Assembly: GCA_041398745.1 (NCBI GenBank)
Contig: JAWKUB010000005.1
Location: forward strand, 434,001-498,000
Source: JACKHO01 sp041398745
GTDB lineage: Bacteria > Planctomycetota > Planctomycetia > Planctomycetales > Planctomycetaceae
DNA: 64,000 nt
Reading direction: 5' to 3'
Below, piece after piece: positions 10,001 through 18,637 of this stretch. How positions within the stretch are numbered: the first letter of the stretch is position 1; each line of letters starts with the position of its first letter. Below the pieces are notes generated by a model that made no database searches, had not been told where the DNA came from, and saw nothing but the letters and a program-made list of their open reading frames with translations. The position numbers and the translations under genes were made by a program.

Positions 10001-10400
10001 CGTGCAGTGCCACGGAGGACGTAAGGCCCTCGGTCCTGATCTAGCCGGAGCCGCCAGTCGCTTCTCACGTGACGACCTCTTTACTGCTATCGCATTTCCG
10101 CATCAGGACGTTTCCCCCCGCTACCAGACCACGCAAATCGCGACAACACGGGGACAAATCCATACCGGGTTGGTCGTCTACGAATATCCCGATGCCCTCG
10201 TCCTGCGCGATGCCCGCAACAAGTCGTTCCGTATCGACACAGCGGACATTGAAGAACGCCGCACACTGCAGAAGTCCCTCATGCCCGAAGGCCTGCTGAA
10301 AGACCTGAAACCCGAAGACCTCGCCGACCTCTACACCTACCTCCACGATTTGAGCATTCGCACTGCTCAGAATGACTTGGACGACCGGACACGGCAATAG
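7056..10400 (+). CDS. PVC-type haem-binding CxxCH protein: propeller, HEAT repeats, cytochrome c
   Basis: The 1114-residue exported protein starts with a signal segment (VKGLFVILILGIASSPLALS). It continues with a 'membrane-bound dehydrogenase' type beta-propeller (about 35-375; GPDGYWYVISGN, GSNLGWYSNSH, VGPDGALYVCIGGRG). Alpha-helical HEAT-like repeats follow (about 400-900; NPFVRARAAWSLG is a clear repeat). A C-terminal cytochrome c domain has the haem motif CVQCH near residue 981, with GPDLAG just after it. The family is almost confined to planctomycetes and verrucomicrobia. Proteins of this layout are thought to oxidise sugars or alcohols and pass electrons to cytochromes, but no member's substrate is certain. 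ATG at 7056 is used; a second ATG at 7080 would also keep the signal peptide. The gene stands alone and ends at a dispersed hairpin. Confidence 0.93.
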   Translation: MDFLLTPRMVKGLFVILILGIASSPLALSEEENAELGLAVADGFEVTRFAGDDLCHDVFSMTVTSEGHIAVSGPGYVRVLIDSDQDGVADDSRVFVDGPESGAQGMFFYGPDLLCTGDAGLIRYRDRDRDGKADGPPDVFLRARAGAEHDIHAIRKGPDGYWYVISGNSAEIDERYITLDSSPIQHPHAGTVVRFKPDLTSGEVFADGIRNAYDFDFAQAGDLFVFDSDGERDLSLPWYQPTRVFHVPPGSNLGWYSNSHIRPSNSFDVPPTLASLGRSSPTGVVCYRHTAFPLKYQGALFVLDWTFGRIWSLPVDEHGGTWKTNPEVFLTATGEHGFAPTDAEVGPDGALYVCIGGRGTRGGVFRIAPKGKQLSNWNVAAERGLQGIDTVLNAPQPLCSWSRAIWEPIAKQLGREAFLDAALATTRPGGERIRAIEILTEKFDGIDAEMAATLAKDANPFVRARAAWSLGRSNPAHPDIELLRPYLQDSQPQVARAALEALVGAESQLLDNLTEELGHQLAHADPTVRQVATHVVSKVSKPAYQKIAVVAINHGWQGAVPLAAAFSLRNAGYQPYPIDIATRLLSSPNQPVDLRVDAARLLQIGLGELGGSDPTLAPALQGYVSQANLTTHDQELDALRILLAKTYPTEHVELNRELEIAISMLQPPNPEVLGKVLANVTAESNAVDDIHWLIVASRIPVAATAEQRNQIASTLVGLERKVREQKLAQDISWDERVVDVYRALVKQDDQLPLAILNHPEFGEPGHVQFATEMPPKLFKDVVAVFIKQLDANPDYEWSTDLVYLLGAAEDPVIRQRVYEQFDDYALRSAVLMSLSEYPLPEDRTYFVQGLDTADVEVLLKCIQALAIMPGSVSAVENVTLARTLRRLGYDGDERQARDQIAELLQRNLGVSCGYRLARDGDPQREAVELWTSTVQKRFPSEFKEQFGRGTEDVAELKTVLASVQWEQGEAERGLKIFTSRGCVQCHGGRKALGPDLAGAASRFSRDDLFTAIAFPHQDVSPRYQTTQIATTRGQIHTGLVVYEYPDALVLRDARNKSFRIDTADIEERRTLQKSLMPEGLLKDLKPEDLADLYTYLHDLSIRTAQNDLDDRTRQ

Positions 10401-10432
10401 TTGAAAGGTAGAAACCATTTTTAAAGCGGTGG

Positions 10433-10452
10433 CACAGACATTCCTGTCTGTG
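10433..10452 (+). terminator. CACAGACA-TTCC-TGTCTGTG hairpin after the CxxCH gene
   Basis: A perfect 8-bp stem with a TTCC tetraloop lies 33 bp beyond the stop codon. The sequence is nearly the same as the hairpin at 749-768, which also follows a gene. It is a repeat that may terminate transcription; no run of T follows it. Confidence 0.5.
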
Positions 10453-10518
10453 TCGCGCGAGCTTCAACCATCTCAACCGCGACCTAAAGCAGGTTTTGAA
10501 TTGGTTTTCAGTCAACCA

Positions 10519-10584
10519 GTGAGCCGCAGGCCGTAAGGCCTCGGGCCATTCGTCTTGCCCGGCCGCTTACGCGTCGCGGCTCAC
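10519..10584. repeat. Palindromic intergenic repeat (GTGAGCCGC ... GCGGCTCAC)
   Basis: A 66-bp imperfect palindrome has the arms GTGAGCCGC (10519-10527) and GCGGCTCAC (10576-10584). It lies between the convergent CxxCH and STAND genes and may be a REP-like element or a bidirectional terminator. Confidence 0.55.
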
Positions 10585-10637
10585 AACTGAATGCGAAATC
10601 GAAAATGCTCTGAGCCGCCCTCAACCCTCTCAACGTC

Positions 10638-13622
10638 TCAACGCCAATTCGCGGCAACCGCGTCGGCGTCTTGCAACTCGGGCAGTCGTCTGCCGTAGCC
10701 ATGCGTTTTAATGAGCGCGCGGGCCTTTTCTAATTCTTCACGGTCACGGAACAGGCGGGCGCGGTGGAGGTGGATGTCGGCCAAGTATAGCGGCATGGGG
10801 CCACGCCGGGCAATTTGCTCCGCTTCATCCAGCAGCCGTTTCGCCTCGTTCGGTTGCTCGCCGAGTGTGGCGTAGTACCACGCAGTGGTCAGCAGGGCCT
10901 TGGGGAGATCGTCCAGATTGTTGGATTCACGGAGCTTGCTCAGGGCGGTGGTGATGCGGATCGCCAGCGTCTCGGGGACGTCGCCGCTGAGCAGTGCCCG
11001 GTAGAGGGCTGACCGGGCCAGAGTGAGGTGGTCGAGGGCGATGTCGAGGAGCGACGCACGATTGTTGAGTGCCCATTGTAGCGTTTGAGTAGCTCTTCGG
11101 TCGGCCTCGTCGCAGGTCTCGTTGAGCGCTGAGGGTTCAGCGTTGAGAAACGGAGCAGCGTTGTCACCCCGCAGAACTGTCTGCCAGGCGGCCTGTTCGG
11201 CGGGGGACAGCAGCAGGTCGACGTAGCGGAAGCCTCGAGCCGAATAGAGCAGCGGATAGTCTGGTTGTATCTTTGTCTGCATGGTTTCCGCTTCGGCGAA
11301 CAATTGTTGGGCTTCGCCGGTCTCACCGGACTGATGCAGGGCATCGGCGAGTTTGCAGCGATTCGAGAACGTGGTGTAGTGTTTATCCGTCTGGTCCGCG
11401 AATTCAACGGCGCGGCGACCATCGGCAACCGCCTGCGGGAGTTGCCCCAGCGTCACTTCCAGTTCGCTCAGATTGCCTGCGACCACTGCGGAATATTTCG
11501 ACTGTTCGTCACGCTCGTTAATGTCCAGCGTCGCTCGCAGCGGCTCCAGGGCCTCGGTGAGCCGCCCGAGTGCCCGGAGACTGAAAGCCGCCTCATTGAG
11601 CAGCCAGGCTTGATCGGACTCCTTCAAATTCGGCGAAACCTGTGACCAGGGGAGATCAAAGAAAGCCGCCACCGCCCCAAGATCGGCCCCAATCGCGCCC
11701 AGTTGAAAGGCGCTGTAGTTCCCGTCACTCCCCGTCCCGCGGAGAATGCGGTCAGTGTAGACGTTATCACACGCCTCCTGATGCCGACCAGCGAGGCAGC
11801 CGTGGGTGACGGCTTCGTACAGTGGTTGCAGACCCTGCAGCGTAGCGGGCCGGTGCTCGGTGGTTTCGCACAAATGGTCAAACAGCCGGGAGTGGGCCGC
11901 GCGGAACGCCTCGGGCTGTTCCCGCTGCAACTGCTCAGCGAAGTATTCGCGGACGAGGGGGTGGGCGTCTACGGAAGGCTGAAGGTTGAAGGAGGAAGGA
12001 GGAAGGTCTTGGGGTGACGGTTGCGTGAGGGAAATCAGGTCGCGGTCGGCGAGGTCGTTGATGGCGATGTTCCAGTCGGTTTCATCGAGGTCGACCAGAT
12101 TGTCGGTCAGTCCTTCAATGGCTGGCTTGGAACGGAGTGCTCCGAGGCAGCCGGGGGAAATGGGTCGGTCAAACAACCCCGTCAGCCGCAGGATGTCGAG
12201 TTCGATTTGCTCGACCGAACCCGCCGACTTCAGCCAGTTCTCGTAGGCCAGCATTACCTTGAACGCCGAACGCCCCTGCCGCTTGCGGTCGGCCTTCTCA
12301 AAGCCGACTTCCTTGTAATGCCGGATGTCCTTGTCGTTGTACGCCCGAGCGATGAATCTTCCCAATAGCTGCAGGGTCAGGGCATGGCCGCCAGCGTCTT
12401 CCCACGCCTCCTCAAGTTCCTTGTCCGTTCCCACCACTTGCAAGTGCCGTAGCAGCGAAATGGCGGCTGCCAGCAACAGCTTGTCGAGCTTCTCTTCCTT
12501 CGTCGTCCCGACCGACTCGATGTTCGTCAGGTGTTCCCGGGTGGTAATAACACACAGCCCAGGATTCTCATGCGCCAAACTTTGAATAAGCGCTGCGAGG
12601 CCCTGGTCTTTCAAGCGACCTGCCTGACCGGACTTATCATTCACGGGATACTGCAGCGGCTCAATGCCATCGAGGACGAGCAGCGTGCGGTGCTGCCGAA
12701 TCAACTTCGCCAGCCGTTCCCCACGTTCCCAAGGACCACCCAGCAGCGGGTTTTCATCACCGAAGAATTCCAGGGCTTTCTGGACAAACAAATCTGCCGA
12801 AGTCTGCCGCGACTCGCCGGTTCCCTGCGAATAAAACGACCAGTCAAAATACCGCTCGACACCCGGCCATCCCTGCTTCGCAAAATGCTCACTCACCCAA
12901 TGCGAAACCAGCGACGTCTTCCCCACCCCGCCCCAGGCGACGAGCGTATAAACATTGGTCCCGTCATTCCACACCTCATCCAGCGCAGCCAACTGTGTTT
13001 CACGACCGAAGAGAATGGTGGGAGCGTGCCGGAGAATCCGCGATCCCGCGATTTCAGGAGCTTGCTCACCTTCAGCATTCGTGAGGAGACTAAACTCGGC
13101 CAGAGAAAGCAGACCGATATTTCCTATGGATACAATAATGTCGTCGAAGAGTTGATTCTCGTCACCCACGGTTTCGGGGTGGTAGCCAGCCTCTTTCAGT
13201 TGGCGGATATGGCGTGACTGCGAGGAACGCCTCTTTACGGTTCCTTCGATTTGAAATGCCATCATTCGCTTTTCGAAGAAGATGGCGAACCAGGCTTCCC
13301 ATTGCGTGGCTGATATCACTCCCTTTCGAGCGGATTCAGCGACTTTGGGATACTTTGTCTCGAACTTTGGGTGGCGTTTCAGGAATGCCTGCACCTGTTC
13401 GCGCGGAGGCTTCCAGCCGGCATCCGCCCCAATGAACTGCACGACAACATCTGACTTTGCGACTTCTTCCTCGAGTTTTAGCAGGGTCGGAACGCCATTG
13501 TTTGAAAAGTCTTCCTGATAGCGTACAAAGCTTCGATTGATTCTTTGAACAACCCTCGCCAGACGCTGACGCGTCTCACCAAACTCTTTGGTAACAGTCG
13601 AAACAAACAAAGTCTTGCTCAT
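10638..13622 (-). CDS. STAND ATPase: DUF4062/TIR-like N-terminus, NACHT-like ATPase, TPR tail
   Basis: The 994-residue protein has three parts. Residues 1-165 form an alpha/beta domain that opens KTLFVSTVTKEF and contains the strand VVVQFIGADAGW and the helix QWEAWFAIFFEKRM. This resembles DUF4062 or TIR-like folds. Residues about 205-560 are a STAND-type ATPase with Walker A GGVGKTSL near 231, Walker B LLVLDGIEPL near 315, and the winged-helix string DAHPLVREYF. The rest is made of tetratricopeptide-like helical repeats. Such proteins usually sense a ligand through the repeats, oligomerise on ATP binding and switch on the N-terminal effector. In bacteria many are antiphage systems (Avs, bNACHT), but this one could be a regulator. 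The ATG at 13622 is preceded by GGGAGGG. It stands alone, with no adjacent defence genes. Confidence 0.8.
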   Translation of the reverse strand: MSKTLFVSTVTKEFGETRQRLARVVQRINRSFVRYQEDFSNNGVPTLLKLEEEVAKSDVVVQFIGADAGWKPPREQVQAFLKRHPKFETKYPKVAESARKGVISATQWEAWFAIFFEKRMMAFQIEGTVKRRSSQSRHIRQLKEAGYHPETVGDENQLFDDIIVSIGNIGLLSLAEFSLLTNAEGEQAPEIAGSRILRHAPTILFGRETQLAALDEVWNDGTNVYTLVAWGGVGKTSLVSHWVSEHFAKQGWPGVERYFDWSFYSQGTGESRQTSADLFVQKALEFFGDENPLLGGPWERGERLAKLIRQHRTLLVLDGIEPLQYPVNDKSGQAGRLKDQGLAALIQSLAHENPGLCVITTREHLTNIESVGTTKEEKLDKLLLAAAISLLRHLQVVGTDKELEEAWEDAGGHALTLQLLGRFIARAYNDKDIRHYKEVGFEKADRKRQGRSAFKVMLAYENWLKSAGSVEQIELDILRLTGLFDRPISPGCLGALRSKPAIEGLTDNLVDLDETDWNIAINDLADRDLISLTQPSPQDLPPSSFNLQPSVDAHPLVREYFAEQLQREQPEAFRAAHSRLFDHLCETTEHRPATLQGLQPLYEAVTHGCLAGRHQEACDNVYTDRILRGTGSDGNYSAFQLGAIGADLGAVAAFFDLPWSQVSPNLKESDQAWLLNEAAFSLRALGRLTEALEPLRATLDINERDEQSKYSAVVAGNLSELEVTLGQLPQAVADGRRAVEFADQTDKHYTTFSNRCKLADALHQSGETGEAQQLFAEAETMQTKIQPDYPLLYSARGFRYVDLLLSPAEQAAWQTVLRGDNAAPFLNAEPSALNETCDEADRRATQTLQWALNNRASLLDIALDHLTLARSALYRALLSGDVPETLAIRITTALSKLRESNNLDDLPKALLTTAWYYATLGEQPNEAKRLLDEAEQIARRGPMPLYLADIHLHRARLFRDREELEKARALIKTHGYGRRLPELQDADAVAANWR

Positions 13623-13628
13623 GCCCGG

Positions 13629-13635
13629 CCCTCCC
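13629..13635 (-). promoter_or_regulatory. Ribosome binding site of the STAND gene
   Basis: GGGAGGG on the minus strand, six bases from the ATG at 13622, is one of the few strong Shine-Dalgarno matches here. It rules out the upstream in-frame start at 13649. Confidence 0.7.
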
Positions 13636-13832
13636 GCTTCGAGAAGCAACCGCTCCGGCCTGCAGAAAATAGAACGGGAGCTAACCGCTCTACCCGGCTG
13701 CTGTGTCCATTTGATGCAAACGCCATAAAGCCCTCACGAATTCGCGTGAACTGAATCCCTGGAGTAGACTGGCATTATAGCTTGAGAAGGTGCCGCAGAA
13801 CTATTGAGTCGGCCAAGAATGTGTTGGCAACA

Positions 13833-15362
13833 TTACTGGGCAGTTTCCATCGCCAACTCGATATCTTCATCGCGCACGCTGTTGAGGCGGCGGACGATCC
13901 AGTCGGGGCGGAAGACGTAGCTGGCGTAGCGGCCCTGGCCTTTGGTATCGAAGAACGTTACTGACGGTGTTCCCAATACTCCCATGCTCGCCAGAAACTC
14001 GTTGGACGGCTTCGGCATGTGGGCCACAGGGACCGTTACCCCGGCAGCGCTCACCGCTTCCTTGAGCTTATTCACATTGGTTGGCGTGCGGCTGCCGCGC
14101 GGAATATGAAACACCAGCACCTGGAAGTTGTCGGCGCCGACATAAGCATCCTGAACTTCTTTGATAGCTTGGAATCCGTGCGAGAGCGAAGCCTGGCAGT
14201 CGAGTTGAATGGTGAAGACCACCGTGTACTTTCCCTGTAACGACTCCTTGGTTGGTGCGTCGGCATCGCCCAGATTAAGCCACTCTTCAACTTCCCACGT
14301 TTCAGGATGCGGTCCTGGCGGCGTGTGCAGTGGTCGCATGGGGGAGCAGAACATATAAGGTGCAGGATCTCGGTCTGCCCGGTTATCCAACAGAAACTGC
14401 GTGGGGTTCTTCCAGCCAATCATTTGCGGGACATATCCGGCCATTGCCATGCCGGGATTACGCGACTGGTACAGCAGCCAACTGGGTGCATAAAAGCGAT
14501 CCCCTTCTTTGGTGATGTCCAGGAAGTTGGGATTCATTGGATCGCCGAAGCCGAGTTTCATAGAACCGCCGAGTTCTTTACTGGGCTGCAACTGGACGCG
14601 CCGTTCCTGCATGTCAACGAGCTTAAACGTTAACACTTCTCCCTGAAACGGCACTCCCAGTACATCAATTCCACGATCAACCATTCGGCCCTCATGGATC
14701 GCAAAGTGCAAGTGAGGATCGTACCCGCCGTTAACAATGTAACTCTTCCGACCAATGGTCCCAATTTGTTGTCCCGCCGTCACAATGTCCCCCGTCTTGA
14801 CCATTCGGTCGTCACCCAAGTGCGCGTAGAGCGAAACGAAATACTCGTTGTCATTCGTACGGTGTTCGATGACCACCATATTCCCAAAATCAATGGGTCG
14901 ATTCGTCGGCAGCTTCACCCCCATCGCCCCAAGAGTTTTGCGAGCGGGATGCGTCGACATCCTTACCACTCCGTCGGCGATTGCAAACACTGGCTCGTTG
15001 ACGCGAAACCACCCGATGTCGCTGCCGGTGTGGAACATATCAACGCCCTGCACCTGCATGAGCGCCATTCCATAACCGCCATTAGGATGCTGGTGGATGC
15101 GTCGACCACCGACAATTCGTTCTGTGGTCGCAGCATCGACAAATGCCGTGCGAATGGGCTGACAAAAACGTGAGACGGGGGGATAGTCGAGCACATACCG
15201 CTTCGGCAATCGCGGCTCGGGAGGCAGCTTGGAAGGATCAATCTTGATCTGCTTCTGCGCAAATGCAGGCGGACTCATCGCCAAGAAACAAGAGAGTGCT
15301 GCTGCGAGAACAACAAAAGAACTGAGTGCCTGCCTGTTCCTGAGCTCCACGGCATCCCCCAC
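13833..15362 (-). CDS. M23 metallopeptidase fused to a thioredoxin-like domain
   Basis: The 509-residue protein has a signal peptide (SSFVVLAAALSCFLAMSPPAFAQ). An M23 (lysostaphin-type) domain follows (about 100-260) with both zinc motifs: HxxxD in FHTGSDIGWF near residue 111 and HxH in DPHLHFAIH near 217. These families cut peptide bonds in peptidoglycan or other extracytoplasmic peptides. The C-terminal part (about 375-505) is thioredoxin-like: KYTVVFTIQLDC, FQVLVFHIPRG, and a GTPSVTFFD strand with the cis-proline. Only one cysteine occurs where CxxC is expected, so it is unlikely to be a disulfide exchanger and may bind a partner instead. No family with exactly this fusion is known to me. 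The gene stands alone, convergent to nothing nearby. Confidence 0.85.
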   Translation of the reverse strand: MGDAVELRNRQALSSFVVLAAALSCFLAMSPPAFAQKQIKIDPSKLPPEPRLPKRYVLDYPPVSRFCQPIRTAFVDAATTERIVGGRRIHQHPNGGYGMALMQVQGVDMFHTGSDIGWFRVNEPVFAIADGVVRMSTHPARKTLGAMGVKLPTNRPIDFGNMVVIEHRTNDNEYFVSLYAHLGDDRMVKTGDIVTAGQQIGTIGRKSYIVNGGYDPHLHFAIHEGRMVDRGIDVLGVPFQGEVLTFKLVDMQERRVQLQPSKELGGSMKLGFGDPMNPNFLDITKEGDRFYAPSWLLYQSRNPGMAMAGYVPQMIGWKNPTQFLLDNRADRDPAPYMFCSPMRPLHTPPGPHPETWEVEEWLNLGDADAPTKESLQGKYTVVFTIQLDCQASLSHGFQAIKEVQDAYVGADNFQVLVFHIPRGSRTPTNVNKLKEAVSAAGVTVPVAHMPKPSNEFLASMGVLGTPSVTFFDTKGQGRYASYVFRPDWIVRRLNSVRDEDIELAMETAQ

Positions 15363-15550
15363 TGCTTGGTGATTTGGTTCATCCCCTCAACGCCCCCGAA
15401 AACGCGAAGTAGATGCACCATTCAACAGGCAATGTGAAATTTTGGAGTGATTGGCGAAGGAACTTCTTCGGGAAGGCAAATGGCTTCAGGGACTCACGGA
15501 CACTGGGGGGGCAGCGTTCGCGAGCCGGACTGAAGCCAATTGGTAAGCCA

Positions 15551-16948
15551 CTAATCCTCCGGACGGCTTCCGTCGTCGCACATTTTGACGACGCGGGGGT
15601 CGAAGCGGGCGATGACTTCCACGAGGTCTCGTTGTTCGTCGAGAACCTGATGGATGTCCTTGTACACGCCCGGGACTTCGTCTGATCCTGCGGACAGCAC
15701 TCGGATTCCCTTCTTCCGCAAATCATTGCGAACTGCGTTGAAGCGGAACATATCGCGGGCTTTCTTCCGTGACATCACACGACCCGCACCGTGTGATGCG
15801 GAGTCGAGTGACTCAGGTTGACCGATTCCACGGACGACAAATCCTGGAGTTGCCATGGAACCTGGAATCACGCCCAGCACGCCTTTACCGGCTGGGGTTG
15901 CTCCCTTGCGGTGGACAATCACTTCGCGTCCGCCGTGGATTTCTTTCCACGCGAAGTTGTGATGATTTTCCACTCCGGCAATGACCTTCGCTCCGCACAG
16001 CTTGCTGACGTTGCGATGAATGACTGCATGGTTTGCCGCCGCGTACTCACCCATGAGGTTCATCGCCGCCCAGTATTCCTGACCAACTTCCTTGTCGAGG
16101 TCCAGCCACGCCAGGCGACCGAAGTCCTCGTACTTTCTTGGCAGGAAATTGCGCGCGATGGTGCTGTACACCGAACAAACCTGGTGACCAATTCCGCGGC
16201 TTCCACTATGACTCAACAGAGCCAGGTAGGTTCCCGCCTCCAGGCCCAGGTCCGGCTGCTCAAGCGTGATGGTTCCGAATTCGACAAAGTGGTTCCCCGA
16301 CCCGGACGTTCCGAGCTGAGACCACGCCTTGTCCTTTCCTTCACGCGTGACGCGCGTAATGGTCCAGTCGGAATCCATAATGGAATGCTCCTGTCGACGT
16401 TGCCAGCTCTTGCCGGTTCCGAACACGGTTCCCTCATTGAGTGCCTTGTCGAACATTGGCTCCAGCTTGGAGTCATCGAGTGCTGAGGGCGGCATATCCA
16501 AAATGGACAGCTTCATCCGGCACGCGATGTCCACACCGACCGCGTATGGGCAAACGGCGTTTTCCAACGCCAGCACGCCGCCAATTGGCAATCCGTAACC
16601 GACGTGCGCATCGGGCATGAGTGCTGCACCAACTGCATTCGGCAGTGAACACGCTTCGCGCATTTGGTGATGCGAAGCGTCGTCGATGTGATCTGCTCCC
16701 CAGGTACGGTACGCAATCGGTTCACGTGGAGTAGCCGGTCCTTCCTCGTTCAGTTCGACGAGTTCCTGCGCCAGTGTGCCGAAATGTTCGTGCCCGGTGA
16801 ACTCAGCAGGATTCTCGCAAACGGCGCGGAGGTCATTCTTCAGCGTCGCGCCGCGCACCCCGGCAGCCGCTGCCAATTGCACGGCCTGAATTGCCGTTGG
16901 CACTGCCGCATCTGCGACACCCAGCTTCAACAACTGACGTCGGTTCAT
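15551..16948 (-). CDS. rtcB: RNA ligase RtcB (3'-phosphate/2',3'-cyclic phosphate type)
   Basis: RtcB joins RNA ends carrying a 3'-phosphate or cyclic phosphate to 5'-OH ends using GTP and Mn2+. It works in RNA repair in bacteria and in tRNA splicing in archaea and animals. The 465-residue protein is close to full family length and shows the main motifs: MPDAHVGYGLPIGGV, the Mn-binding GVDIACRM, GSGNHFVEFG, SHSGSRGIGH, ENHHNFAW, and SHGAGRVMSR, which contains the histidine that becomes guanylylated. All expected metal and nucleotide residues appear present. The N-terminus NRRQLLKLG resembles a Tat motif, but the following helix is not hydrophobic enough and family members begin in the same way, so it is cytoplasmic. 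No rtcA, archease or RtcR regulator lies nearby. Confidence 0.95.
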   Translation of the reverse strand: MNRRQLLKLGVADAAVPTAIQAVQLAAAAGVRGATLKNDLRAVCENPAEFTGHEHFGTLAQELVELNEEGPATPREPIAYRTWGADHIDDASHHQMREACSLPNAVGAALMPDAHVGYGLPIGGVLALENAVCPYAVGVDIACRMKLSILDMPPSALDDSKLEPMFDKALNEGTVFGTGKSWQRRQEHSIMDSDWTITRVTREGKDKAWSQLGTSGSGNHFVEFGTITLEQPDLGLEAGTYLALLSHSGSRGIGHQVCSVYSTIARNFLPRKYEDFGRLAWLDLDKEVGQEYWAAMNLMGEYAAANHAVIHRNVSKLCGAKVIAGVENHHNFAWKEIHGGREVIVHRKGATPAGKGVLGVIPGSMATPGFVVRGIGQPESLDSASHGAGRVMSRKKARDMFRFNAVRNDLRKKGIRVLSAGSDEVPGVYKDIHQVLDEQRDLVEVIARFDPRVVKMCDDGSRPED

Positions 16949-16995
16949 TGCTCCATTCCTTGCTGAACATCTCCCCCGAGATATTCGAGAGACCT

Positions 16996-17135
16996 GTAGG
17001 GTGTGTGCAGCAAGTCACCGCAATTTGGTGGGTTACATCCGCGAATCCAATGATACGGACATTACCCACTCTCGTTTGCATTGGTTGACTTGCGTAACGC
17101 ACCACCCCGTTTGTCGCGGATTCCACCCACCCTAC
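16996..17135. mobile_element. 140-bp inverted-repeat element (MITE-like)
   Basis: The ends GTAGGGTG (16996-17003) and CACCCTAC (17128-17135) are perfect 8-bp inverted repeats, and the complementarity continues imperfectly inward (ATCCGCGAATCC against GCGGATTCC). No coding capacity is visible. Its right half is repeated at 100-139. It fills most of the 282-bp gap between rtcB and the aminotransferase gene. Confidence 0.55.
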
Positions 17136-17230
17136 GATTGGTTCGGGCGCGGTCAAAATCCACTGAAAGTTGGAGTTCAGGACACAGCAACCGCCGAATT
17201 GTTCGGAGCACTCTGGGCAGCAAATGCGAA

Positions 17231-18493
17231 CTATGCTGAATACGGCTGCTTCAGCACGAACTTCGGATTCGCTTCGAGGAACGCGGCAACTCGGTCAGTC
17301 CTGCTAAGTGCTTTCGGGATGAAATCGATGGCCTGTTGCAAACGTTCGTTTGGTTCTGCACAGCTGAACCGCAAGAATCCTGCACCAGCTTCGCCGAAAC
17401 ATTCGCCACCCAGGCAGGCGACACCAAAGTCGTCATCGGCTCCTTCGAGCAGATACAAGGCGAGTCCGTGACTGGTAATGCCCAGCTTGTTGCAAACCGG
17501 CATGACATTCGGGAAGACGTAGAACGTCGCCTGCGGATCGAGCGTGTGGAAGCCTTCAATGCCGTTTAGGCCATTCGCGAGCAGGGTGACCTTGTCGCGG
17601 AACAGCGCCATTTGCTGATCGCGTTCGGCGTGGTCGCGTTTGAGGGCGTTCATGCCAGCCAACTGCACAATAGGAGGCGTACAGGAAAGCGTGGTGTTAA
17701 TCATTTTGCCAATGGCATCGGCGATGGCTTCGCCGGTTACGGCAAATCCCAATCGCCAGCCGCTCATACTGTACGACTTGCTGAACGTGTAAGCCGCGAC
17801 GCACTGGTCCATCATGCCCGGTTGTTCGAGCAATGAACGGTGCCGCCCGCGCCATACCATGTGGCAGTATGGTTCATCACTGAAGACAGCAACGTCCTTG
17901 CCGCGGATGAGGTCGGCGATGTTTCGCAAATCTTCTTCGGTCGTCACACCACCAGTGGGATTGTGTGGCGAGTTCATGAAAATCGCGCGGGGATTGTCGG
18001 CCTCGTTCAGGAACTTTTCGATGTCATCGACCGAGGGGCGAAACTCGTTCGATTGCTGTAGCGCACTAAAAACAATGTTTGCCTGCCGCCGCTGAATGTT
18101 GGGGATGTACGTCGGAAAATACGGACTGAAAACCAGCACGCTGTCGCCGGGATTCAGGAAGGCCTCGCAGAAATACTGCTCGAATACTTTCGCCCCGGGT
18201 GCTGCGATGACATTCGCTGCTGTCGCGGGAATTTGGAATTCGTCCTTTACAAAGTCCGCCGCCGCCTGTCGGAACTCTGGCAATCCCGGCGAGGGGCAGT
18301 AATGCGTCATGTTTGCCTGAATCGCTTCAATTCCCGAGGCCTTGGCCGAAGCGGTCGACTCAAACGGGCTGTCCCCAATTTCCAGTTCGACGACATCCTT
18401 GCCCGCTGCCTTGAGCTTCTTGGCGGCAGCCAACACGGTAAACGCGGTTTCGACGGTAAGAGACAGAGCAAACTGACTGAGCTTGGCGGACAT
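17231..18493 (-). CDS. PLP-dependent class I/II aminotransferase
   Basis: The 420-residue protein belongs to fold-type I aminotransferases (AspC/Tyr/Ala group). Visible landmarks are YCPSPGLPEFRQAAADF, the cofactor-binding SPHNPTGG, FSDEPYCHMVW (Asp and Tyr that contact pyridoxal phosphate), the Schiff-base lysine in YTFSKSYSMSGWRLG, and the C-terminal arginine in FLRFSCAEP that binds the substrate carboxylate. It should move an amino group between an amino acid and a 2-oxo acid in the cytoplasm; the exact substrate cannot be read from sequence. ATG at 18493 gives the usual N-terminus. The gene is not in an obvious operon; 144 bp separate it from the serine hydrolase gene upstream. Confidence 0.92.
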   Translation of the reverse strand: MSAKLSQFALSLTVETAFTVLAAAKKLKAAGKDVVELEIGDSPFESTASAKASGIEAIQANMTHYCPSPGLPEFRQAAADFVKDEFQIPATAANVIAAPGAKVFEQYFCEAFLNPGDSVLVFSPYFPTYIPNIQRRQANIVFSALQQSNEFRPSVDDIEKFLNEADNPRAIFMNSPHNPTGGVTTEEDLRNIADLIRGKDVAVFSDEPYCHMVWRGRHRSLLEQPGMMDQCVAAYTFSKSYSMSGWRLGFAVTGEAIADAIGKMINTTLSCTPPIVQLAGMNALKRDHAERDQQMALFRDKVTLLANGLNGIEGFHTLDPQATFYVFPNVMPVCNKLGITSHGLALYLLEGADDDFGVACLGGECFGEAGAGFLRFSCAEPNERLQQAIDFIPKALSRTDRVAAFLEANPKFVLKQPYSA

Positions 18494-18637
18494 AAATGAG
18501 CAACTCGGCTGGAGTAAGACAAATCAACAGACTGCGACGATAGGCGACCGAAGGAAGGACGTCAAACGCGCGGATATGGAAAGAGAAACGCACGGCTGAC
18601 ATCGCCTTCAATTCGCGGGTGTCGCGAGATTGGACTT

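Noticed and set aside
15551..16948. Tat signal on RtcB
   Set aside because: NRRQLLKLG looks like a twin-arginine motif, but no hydrophobic core follows and RtcB proteins commonly start in the same way; the enzyme works in the cytoplasm.
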